A DNA stretch of 64,000 nt from Coix lacryma-jobi var. lacryma-jobi (Eukaryota > Streptophyta > Magnoliopsida > Poales > Poaceae). The first letter of the stretch is position 1, and every line of letters starts with the position of its first letter. Of the stretch, positions 55,931 through 64,000 are shown in pieces. The stretch covers positions 25,967,250 to 26,031,249 of the forward strand of contig CM019828.1 in NCBI GenBank assembly GCA_009763385.1. Direction: 5' to 3'. The notes beneath the pieces were generated by a model. That model was given only the letters and a program-made list of their open reading frames with translations. It had not been told where the DNA came from and did no database searches. The position numbers and the translations under genes were made by a program.

Positions 55931-57188
55931 GTAGTCAAGTGAACTACGGGGAATTTGGAGACTTGACATAGTGCTGGGTGCATATCATGGGGTGCATCAC
56001 ATTGGATCATGTAATTGCCAAGTATGTTAGTGGATACTATGGACCCAAATTCCCCTAACCATTTGAGGTAACTAGATTTAAATTCTTGCAATTTCTTTTA
56101 GCATCGAGTTCCTTCAATTGCCTAGGTTTGCATTTGCACATTTAAATCCTTTATCATGCATACACTAGGCTTATCATATGGTAGGGATTGCTCGGTATCA
56201 CTCCCATTCTTGGAGCAAACCTACATGGTTTAATTTTCTTAGGAGCACGACACATAACTTCTCTTACTTTGTATTTATCCTATATGTGCCAAAGTCCAAA
56301 TAGTAGATAAACTACCCTGATTACCATCTTCAATTGATGCCACATTTTTAGTGATGTCATATTGCAAAATGGTAGTTTGACCTCACAAGTCAATGTGCAT
56401 GTCTCCTACAAGTGTTTCAAACTTGTATGCACAATTTTAGGGGGAGTTTACTCTATAATTTGGAAGCTTTGAGACTAACACTACTTTCAAGTTTATCATG
56501 TGTGTAGTAGTCTCATTGTAAGGAAAATGGAGTCCCCGGAGACAAGCATCGTGTGTGTCAATAGTTCATTTGGTATCTACATGTGGTATTCCTAATCGAT
56601 ATCATTATGTTAATTTCATTTTGATAAACTTATATGCTTTATCCGTGCCTTATATAAGTTAAACTCCTTTGTGCATTAATTTGCCGGTTATGCATATGCG
56701 TTGCCTTACACCAAATGTATGGATACACTTAGGGAAAATTTAGTTTACATAATGCGAGAGTCAAGTTTTGTGATCAATTCCACTCCACATAAAAAGGATC
56801 ACAAATTTGACCCTCCCTTGTGCTTCTAATGTCTTCTTTTTTGGTGTTTGATTCCAAAGGGGGAGAATTTGAAGGACCAAAAGCAAGCCCAATCTAAAAA
56901 CAAACAAAATAACCAAAATAAAAAATTCAAAATCTTTCTTTGGGATGGTCCGAGAAAGGGAGAAAGTGGATTATGGATTTAGGGGGAGGCTTAAAACCAT
57001 AATGCCACAAAGGGACTCTATGGCAAGGACAAGATATGTTATTAAGTATTGCTTCAATTTGGTTTCTTTTAGTATCATATGATCTTGTCTTTGCATTGCA
57101 TCCTAGCAAGTAGATTGCATTTTAAATTTCGCATCTATTATTTTCTTGCTTTGGTCGTGTTGTCATCAATCACCAAAAAGGGTGAGAT
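55931..57188 (+). other. 3' non-coding region of the outer element with repeated polypurine tracts
   Basis: No coding frame. Purine runs of the type 'agggggag' occur at about 56439, 56858 and 56981 before the final tract at 57173-57188, which abuts the 3' LTR. The sequence aligns by eye with 52204-53017 of the nested element. Confidence 0.75.
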
Positions 57189-58394
57189 TGTAAGGAAAAT
57201 GAACCTCAGCCCAATTGACTTTGGATTTTGGTGTTTGATGATCAACACAACCATATTGGACTAATGTGTTTGCAAGTGTTTGTTTTGTAGTTCAATAGGG
57301 TGCAAATGTGACTTGGACAAAGGCTACATGGTGATCCAATGATCAACACCTCAAGCAAGACATTGGAAGCTCATAGGAGACTCACAAAGATCAAGCAAAG
57401 TCCAAGGCACAAGACTGGAACCAAGACGGCGCAAGCAATCGTGAAGAATCAAAGAGAAAGGGACATCAGACGCTGCATCAGACACGTAGCCTTTGTCCAA
57501 GTTATTCTCCAATGGCTCTATTTGGTTGGGGCTATATATATACCCCCATGGCCGGCCAAAAACACAAGGTTGGAGCTCAAGGAAGTGTACCAAGTGCTTA
57601 GACACATATTTAGTTGCTCTAGCTACCAAAGTGCTTAAGTGATATACTAGGTGATTAGTGTAGGTGCTTTGCGAAGTGCTTAGGCTAGTTAGACCACCGC
57701 TTTGCGCTTGCTCTAGGTGTTAGGCCTAGTGTTTAGTGAGGTTTGCATACCTCTTACCTACCGGTGCTTGCACGCACCGTTGATTGTACATCGGAGGGGC
57801 TTGTAGTCTTGCGAGACCACACCAACTGCGTTTGTGGTGTGGCCGCCACCGTGTACCGAAGGGAACAAGGCACGCAGCGGTTCGGCCGGAAGCTTGATAG
57901 TGAAGACGGCGGGGAGCATCCGGGAGAGGCCTTGCCATGAGTGGCTTAACCGGAGACCCACTTGCGCGTGGGGAAGGCCCGGGGCTATCCACGGAGTTAC
58001 CTAACCGGGAGCTTGGCCCTTGCGAGGGATTCCTTACGAAGGGCTCCAACGAGGACTACGGGGAAGCTTTCACGCTTCTCGATACCTCTGTAAAAATACC
58101 AGAGTCATCAACGAGAGTTTGCATCTCTACCACACTCTTTAGCTTCCGCATTTACTTGCTACCTTTGTTGTGTGATTTACCTTTCCTAGCTTAGTTGATA
58201 GGTTTGGATCATAGGTTGCAAAACTCTTTTGCGGTAGAGATAGCAACACACCTAGCAAAACCTTAGTTGCACATTGGATAGTTTACTTTCTTACATAGGT
58301 TTTGACTAGGTAGAAATTAGAGGCCATAGTTTAGAATAGAACTTTTAAGTTGCCTAATTCACCCCCCCCCCTCTTAGGCGTCACGGTCCTTTCA
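57189..58394 (+). repeat. 3' LTR of the outer gag-only element
   Basis: 1206 bp, TGTAAGGAAAATG ... GGTCCTTTCA, near-identical to 20283-21495, with the same TATA box (from about 57532) and the same reduced palindrome stub. Confidence 0.92.
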
Positions 58395-58906
58395 ATCCGT
58401 TTCATCTTGAACACTTCCTTTAGGAACCCACGCCAAGCCTTTTATTTTAGTTCCTCTACACTAAGCTTTTGTAGCTTGTTTTCTTGCCATTTTGGTAAAC
58501 CGAGTGAGATCTCAATTTTGTTTCCATTTTGGATAGGAGCAATTCATTATTCAATTTTGGAATTCTCACCTTTTTTGTTCAAATTTGTCATGTAGAATAT
58601 CAATAGATGGATTTCTTACTTTTTTGCCATTAATAGCCGGATTTTTCAGCAGTGTAATCATTTTTTTAGTTTTTAAATTCAAATATGAACTTTCCTTCTT
58701 ACGACCAACATTCTTCACTAGGTAAACTTGCTTTACCACTTTATTCTTATGTTGAGCTTTAGACCAATTTTGATCAAAACAGTCTCTGTAATATGATGTT
58801 CTCTCCGAATATCACTGCATACTCTATCTAATGTGGCCTAATTATATGGTGGATCATGTGCTTCTTGATCAAACTAGACCCATGATGAATAAGGACGAAA
58901 ACATGT
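58395..58906 (-). other. Right flank of the nest: old repeat remnant
   Basis: No intact gene. The minus strand holds GLAWVPKGSVQDETD, which runs in frame into 20282 on the other side of the nest. This confirms that the outer element was inserted here. Confidence 0.4.
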
Positions 58907-59099
58907 GCGAAAGGATCATGACGCCTAAGAGGGGGTTAATTAGGCAAATAAAACTTCTACTCTAAACTATGACCTCTAATTCCCACCTAGTCAAAACCAA
59001 TGCCAGGAAGTAAACTATCTACAAGTGCAACTATGGTTTTGCTAGGTGTGTTGCTATCTCTACCGCAAAAGAGTTATGCAACCTAGGTTCCATTCCTAT
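58907..59099 (-). repeat. LTR fragment (minus strand) of the same family, cut by the next element
   Basis: The reverse complement matches the last ~190 bp of the LTRs ending at 21495 and 58394 ('ttttgcggtagagatagcaa', 'cccctcttaggcgtcatg'). No primer site lies to its left, so it is the 3' LTR of a minus-strand copy. It stops where the next element starts. Confidence 0.8.
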
Positions 59100-60605
59100 T
59101 GAACACATCTTGGCCCTTAGTGGGTTTCGATGATTGGATGAAACACAAGATTACTATGACTAACATGTGTTTTGCAGAAACAGGGATGAGTTAGGTCACG
59201 GGAATGGTGACGATACGAGCATATGGAGTTCATGATCCCTGGCGATGGAAATCGTTTCGGTTTTTAAAGGACGGGCGACGAAGACGGTGGTAGACTAGGC
59301 TAAGTGTCATATGGTGTTGGAGGACACTTAGGTAGTCTTAGGTCTTTGTTTTTCCTTTGGCCGTACTATAAAGGGGAGCGTGAATCAGTAGCTTGACCTA
59401 GATGAGTCTATTGAGGTAGGTGTGGTGCAAACTTGTTATTTCATAGCCCTAGCTCAGAGAGAGCCCTTATGTCGTCAGGATGAAAAGTCGTTAAGGCCGC
59501 GTCGCGATCCGAGTTAGTTTTGCCTGTGAAACAGGCATCGGACGCTGGCCTGGTGGGCATCGGACTTGCGTCCGATGCTCACTAGACTTGGGTCAGTCTG
59601 GTGCGTGGCATCGGACGCTCTGATGTTGTCACATCGGATGCGCCCGTGCCACTGTTCACTTGGGAGTGAACTTGAGGGTGCATCGGACGCTGAGGGCCAG
59701 CATCCGATGGTCATGCAGAGAGGTCTGTTTCGCATTGGACGCGTCCTTTGCGAGGGCATCGGACGCTTCCCAGCGTCCGATGCTCCTTTAAACAGTCTGA
59801 CAGGTAGTATAGTTGATCGTTGGGTCGAGGGCATCGGCGCGTCCGATGCCCCCGAAAAATGACCTGTTCAGTGCTCTATTGGATGGCCGGTTGGGCTCCC
59901 CCTCCTCCATTAGAGTGTTCTTGCCACTTTCCTCTGCTGAGAAACATATTGTGAGTGTGAGAAAGAGCAAGAGCCCTAGTGAGGTTGAGAGAATTGCTAA
60001 TTGAGAGAATTAGTGACCTCCTAGTGAGAATTGAGTAGCAAGTGTGCATCCATCCATCTCTTTGGCCTTGTCTTGGTCAAGTGAGAGTTCTAGCTTGTTA
60101 CTCTTGGTGATCGGCATCACCTAGACGGCTTGGTGGTGATTGTGAAGCTTGGTGATCATCCGGAGGCTTGTGGATGACCCAAGGAGGCTTGTGACCGGTA
60201 GTGAGCGATTCACCGGGCCGGAGTGGCGAAAAATCAGCTCATAGTGAGCACTTGATCCTTGCGCGGATCAAGGGGGAGCGATACCCTTGCGCGGGTGCTC
60301 CAACGAGGACTAGGGGGTGTGCCGACACCTCGATACCTCGGCAAAAAGGTCGTCGTGTCATCTCTACTCTCTTTACTTACGCATTTACATTTGAGCAATT
60401 CAATTCCATAATTTACTTGTTGTTCATCCATACTTGAATTGCTTTGCTAGAGTAGAAATGGCATAGTGATAGTCTTTTGTGTGGTAGAGTATAGATAAAC
60501 ACACTTCTAGGCACAGGGGGTTAATTGGGCTTGATAGGTTTTAATTTGAGCTAAAGTTTTAGAAAAGCCCAATTCACCCCCCTCTTGGGCATCTTGATCC
60601 TTTCA
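59100..60605 (+). repeat. 5' LTR of the right-hand Copia element
   Basis: 1506 bp, starts TGAACACATCTTGG and ends TTGATCCTTTCA. Contains a 'gcatcggacgc' / 'gcgtccgatgc' palindrome array at 59533-59852. The start is set by the break in the older LTR. Confidence 0.75.
59533..59852. repeat. CATCGGACGC/GCGTCCGATG palindrome array in LTR
   Basis: About ten copies of 'catcggacgc', 'cgtccgatgc' and variants, several as head-to-head pairs (for example 59758-59782). Confidence 0.85.
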
Positions 60606-60607
60606 AT

Positions 60608-60619
60608 TGGTATCGGAGC
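60608..60619 (+). promoter_or_regulatory. Primer binding site of the right-hand Copia element
   Basis: TGGTATCGGAGC two bases after the LTR, Met-tRNA type with one change. Confidence 0.8.
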
Positions 60620-60658
60620 CTCGTGCTCTCGATTTAGGCTTAACCGCCTAGAGTTAAG

Positions 60659-63041
60659 ATGTCCGGAGGTGATGGACCACCTCCCATGTTCGAGGGAGAC
60701 GACTTCCCATATTGGAAAATCCGTTTGGAGTCATACCTAGAAGCGGTTGATGTAAAATGCCGCGAAGCCGCGATCACCGGTTTTGCCAAGCCCAAGGAGG
60801 GCACAAGCCTTACTCCTAATGAGGAGGAGAATGAGAAATGGAATGCAAAAGCCAAAGACATCCTATTTAGAGGCATTTGCAAGGATGTGTTTAACCTCCA
60901 GAACCACAAAAATGCCAATGATCTATGGGAAAACATTTGTGCGCTCCATGAGGGAACCAAGAGTGAGCGTGAGGAGCGTTATCATTTGGTCATGCAAAAG
61001 TTACATTCTTTCCAAATGCTTGCTCATGAAAGTGCAAATGAAATGTACTCACGCTTGAATGTCCTTGTAGAAGAGCTGAATGGACTTGGCCTCACACAAA
61101 TGCAACCATCCGATGTTGTGAGGAAAATTCTCTGTGTCCTTCCAATTGAGAAGTATGGACACATTGTGACGGTGCTACATCAAGGTGATCTTTCCACATC
61201 CACACCAACACAAGTCTTGGGGAAGATCAATGCGCATGAGATGTACATGCACATCACACCTAATGGTGGGTCCTCCACTGGCAAGAAGAAGGACTTGGCC
61301 TTCAAAGCAAGCCATGACAAGAAGGGCAAGTCCAATGCAATTGAGATGCATCATGAGAGCACAAGTGATGAAGAAGATGATTCCAACATTGCTCTCATGG
61401 AGAGGAGGACCACCAAGATGTTGAAGAAGCTTCACAAGAATGGAGTCAACTTCGACTCAAGAAAGAAGAACTTCTTCACAAGTAGCAAGAGAAGGCCAAT
61501 CTCCGAAATGGATTGCTACAATTGCGGTGAACTTGGCCATCTTGCTCATCAATGCACCAAGCCCAAGAAGGACAACTACAAGAACAAGAACAAGGGCAAG
61601 AAATATGACTCATCTAGCGAAGATGAGAAGAAGAGTGAGGAGCCCTATAAGAAGGATGGCAAGAAGAAGAAGCAATACCACAAGAGAGGTGGCAAGGCTT
61701 ACATTGTTGGTGATTGGCTCACCGACATTGACTCCTCCGGTGGCTCATCATATGAAGATAGTGCTGATGAGAAGGAGAAGGTGGCCGCTCTGGTCATTGG
61801 GACTTCTACACCACCGCCATCATCCTCTACACACCTATGCCTCATGGCAAAGGGTGATCGGAAGGTACAAAGTGATGATGACTCTAGTGATGATGAGAGT
61901 GATGGAGAGTTCCAAGCTCCTTCTTATGATGAACTTGTTGATTTGCTAAACATCTACTCTAAAATCATAAGAAAGACTAGAGCTAAAAATGAAAGGCTTG
62001 TTCATGACAATGAATCTCTTGTTGAAAAATATAACAATGCCATACATGCTAGTGATGAGCTTCAAAATGAACTTGCTACTATGTCATCATCTATCAAGGA
62101 GCTCAAGTCCTCTAACAAGGAGCTCAAAGCTAAAAATGAAAAACTTGATAAGATGCATAGTGATCTTAACACTAGTTATGCTTCGCTCAAAGAACAATAC
62201 ACTCAAGTTAAAGTTGATCATGATGCTTTCACCATTGCTTATGATATGCTTTCTCATGAGACACATGATGCTCCTAACCTTGTTGTTAAGTGTGACATAG
62301 CAACATCTTGTGAGTACTTGGTTAGTGAGCATGTTGAGCAAAGTGCTAGTGGCAAGGGCAAGAAAGTGGTTGTGGCTGATCACTATGATGACTATGTCAA
62401 GATCAAGAGTGAGAATGCAAAGCTCAAGAGTGATCTAGAGAAGCTAGCAACCACAAAGCAAGTTATTGTTGAAACTCAAGATGAAGACTATAGCATGTCA
62501 CTTGAGCTTGATATGCTAAAAGAAGAGAACAAGAGATTGAAGATGGAGAGAGATTACAAAATGACACCATCTCAATTGGAGCTCCAACAAGAGAATGACA
62601 AGCTTAAGAAGGACAAAGAGCACCTTACCATAGGATTGAAGAAGTTCACCAAGGGTCAATGTCTTCAAAGTGAGCTACTCATGAACACCGTGATGAAGAC
62701 AAATAGAAATGGTATTGGCTTTCTTGAAGAGAAGATGAAGCAATGAAAGAGCATTACAAAGCCAAAGAAGAAGAAGTTGGGAAGATGCTATGAGTGTGGA
62801 AAAGAAGGACACTTTGCTCATAATTGTGAAGAGCCAAAACCCACACCCTTGCCTAAGCACGCTAGGCCCTTTGCTTTCAATGCTCACTATATGCTTAGAC
62901 AAGATTCTAGTGGGCAAAGTGAAAGTCATGTTTATGGGGCCTCCTAACAAGAATAGGCCAAAGCAAATATGGGTTGCAAAGTCTCTAGTTGAGAAGGTTA
63001 AGGGACCTCAACAAGTTTGGGTCCCGAAAGCTCAAGCTTGA
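60659..63041 (+). pseudogene. Gag of the right-hand Copia element: one nonsense codon and one frameshift
   Basis: The ATG at 60659 (MSGGDGPPPMFEGDDFPYWK) is 39 bases after the primer site. A UBN2-type gag domain spans about residues 10-200. The first knuckle CYNCGELGHLAHQC is near residue 287. Then follow Lys/Asp/Ser-rich stretches and long coiled coils (about 420-690). A TGA at 62744 ends the 695-aa frame. The same frame continues to a second knuckle, CYECGKEGHFAHNC (near 62795), so the TGA is a nonsense change, perhaps from CGA. Near 62895 the frame shifts, and the end (IWVAKSLVEKV, VWVPKAQA) is read in another frame to 63041. A truncated Gag with one knuckle could still be made. Confidence 0.87.
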
Positions 63042-63057
63042 TTTCTTGTGTGTATAG

Positions 63058-64000
63058 GTGAACTACAAGACCGGTGGATCTCATTGGGTGATTGATAGTG
63101 GTTGCACACAACATATGACAGACGATCCCCGGATGTTCACCTCACTAGAAGAGAATGTCAATGACCAAGAAAAGATTACATTTGGTGACAACTCAAAGGG
63201 CAATGTGAAGGGTTTGGGCAAAGTGGCAATATCAAATGATCATACCATCTCTAATGTGCTTCTTGTTGCCTCATTGAGCTTCAACTTGCTATCCGTTGGG
63301 CAACTATGTGATCTTGGCTTTCAATGTTTGTTCACCGACAAAGAAGTGGTTGTGACCAAGAAAGATGATACACAAGTGATATTCCAAGGCTTTAGATACA
63401 ACAATCTCTATCTAGTGGATTTCTCCTCCGAAGATGCCAACTTGAAGACATGTTTGTTCACTAAGCAATCTCTTGGTTGGCTATGGCATAGAAGATTGGC
63501 ACATGTGGGAATGAACACTCTCAACAAGCTATTGAAGAAGCATTTGGTTAGAGGCTTGAAGGATGTCAAATTTGAGAAGGACAAATTGTGTAGTGCATGT
63601 CAAGCCGGCCAGCAAGTTGCAAATACTCATCCAACCAAAGCCTTTGTATCAACATCAAGAGACTTAGAGCTACTTCACGTGGATCTATTTGGGCCATCAA
63701 CATATGCTAGCTTGGGTGGAAATCTCTATTGTCTAGTGATTGTTGATGACTATTCAAGATACACTTGGGTATTCTTTCTTCATGACAAATCCGAAGCAAC
63801 CCCTTCATTCAAGAAGTATGCCAAGAGAGCCCAAAATGAGTTTGACTTGAAGATCAAAAAGATTAGAAGTGATAATGGGAAAGAATTTGACAACACCCAC
63901 ATTGAGGAATATTGTGATGAAGTTGGGATCAAGCATGAAGTCTCCGCAACCTACACACCACAACAAAATGAGGTAGTTGAGAGGAAGAACCGGACACTAG
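63058..64000 (+). CDS. Pol of the right-hand Copia element (protease, integrase), open to the window edge
   Basis: The frame is open from 63058 (GGSHWVIDSGCTQHMT) to 64000 with no stop, at least 314 codons, and is cut only by the window. Protease has the DSG triad motif. Pre-integrase has LWHRRLAHVGMNTLNKL and CSACQAGQQV. Integrase has HVDLFGPS, VIVDDYSRYTWVFF, SDNGKEFDN and VVERKNRTL, giving the D-D-E residues; NEVVERKN differs from the usual NGVVERKN. It begins next to 'tgtgtatag', 16 bases after the gag frame ends and in a different frame. How pol is expressed from gag is not clear. Reverse transcriptase and RNase H lie outside. Best-preserved pol of the Copia elements here. Confidence 0.88.
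   Translation, partial: MNYKTGGSHWVIDSGCTQHMTDDPRMFTSLEENVNDQEKITFGDNSKGNVKGLGKVAISNDHTISNVLLVASLSFNLLSVGQLCDLGFQCLFTDKEVVVTKKDDTQVIFQGFRYNNLYLVDFSSEDANLKTCLFTKQSLGWLWHRRLAHVGMNTLNKLLKKHLVRGLKDVKFEKDKLCSACQAGQQVANTHPTKAFVSTSRDLELLHVDLFGPSTYASLGGNLYCLVIVDDYSRYTWVFFLHDKSEATPSFKKYAKRAQNEFDLKIKKIRSDNGKEFDNTHIEEYCDEVGIKHEVSATYTPQQNEVVERKNRTL

Larger units (their letters stand above)
20283..58394 (+). mobile_element. Outer gag-only Sirevirus-like Copia element (TR-GAG-like), carrying a nested insertion
   Basis: LTRs at 20283-21495 and 57189-58394 match each other better than any other copy here. Flanks are ATCCC (20278-20282) and ATCCG (58395-58399), a 5-bp target duplication with one change. After removing the nested 22244-54430 insertion and one AAGGG copy, the internal region is only about 3.5 kb. 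It has a primer site, a gag split in one frame, about 1.25 kb of non-coding DNA and a polypurine tract. No protease, integrase, reverse transcriptase or RNase H is present. It would depend on another element for those functions. Confidence 0.88.
59100..64000 (+). mobile_element. Sirevirus-like Copia element, right end outside the window
   Basis: 5' LTR (59100-60605), primer site, long gag with two knuckles, then protease, pre-integrase and integrase up to the window edge. Its left flank is CCTAT (59095-59099), so a matching copy is expected to the right. It lies inside the minus-strand LTR fragment. Confidence 0.88.

Overview
The window is nuclear DNA of a grass, probably a panicoid (sorghum, sugarcane, Miscanthus or Panicum type; this is an inference). 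It shows a very GC-rich grass-type R2R3-MYB gene with conserved plant intron positions, CACTA elements whose ends repeat 'tttgccgagtgc', Stowaway, Tourist and Mutator-type small DNA transposons, and Sirevirus-like Copia elements nested to several levels. I see one intact host gene, on the + strand at 13849-16583. Almost everything else is mobile DNA, mostly decayed.

Left part (1-13.8 kb). A decayed minus-strand Sirevirus-like Copia element runs off the left edge, with its 5' LTR at 3838-5851. It is followed by a GC-rich gene-like scrap, a remnant Gypsy LTR (6881-7927), two Stowaway-like MITEs, a foldback element, a Mutator-like MITE with a perfect 9-bp target duplication (9007-10121) and a Tourist-like MITE with a TTA duplication (10212-10556). 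Then comes the MYB promoter region. The MYB gene (three exons, 393 aa) belongs to the MYB52/54/56/105/117 group (subgroup 21). Behind it lie a Stowaway MITE and a complete non-autonomous CACTA element with a CAT target duplication (17948-19265).

Right part (20.3-58.4 kb) is one nest whose order can be read from target duplications. Outer: a gag-only Sirevirus-like element (20283-58394). A related element (22244-54430, duplication AAGGG) sits inside its gag. That second element received a minus-strand Sirevirus-like Copia element with full gag and pol (23689-33432) just after its primer site, and an autonomous-type CACTA element (about 33433-52203) in its 3' non-coding part. The CACTA transposase gene was split by an 11.6-kb Tekay-type chromovirus (36899-48513, duplication TGAAA). 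A deletion seems to have removed the right LTR of the minus-strand Copia, the gag of its host element and the left CACTA end.

The last 5 kb begin with a minus-strand LTR scrap (58907-59099), broken by another Sirevirus-like Copia element (59100 to beyond 64000) whose protease and integrase frame is still open at the right edge.

Points of most interest: the gag-only pair of nested elements; unrelated arrays of short palindromes in four LTR families, apparently lost in the gag-only outer element; repeated polypurine tracts; an extra proline/alanine-rich ORF upstream of gag in the chromovirus; nonsense changes that are mostly CAG to TAG; and tRNA-like A-box/B-box modules inside three different repeat contexts.
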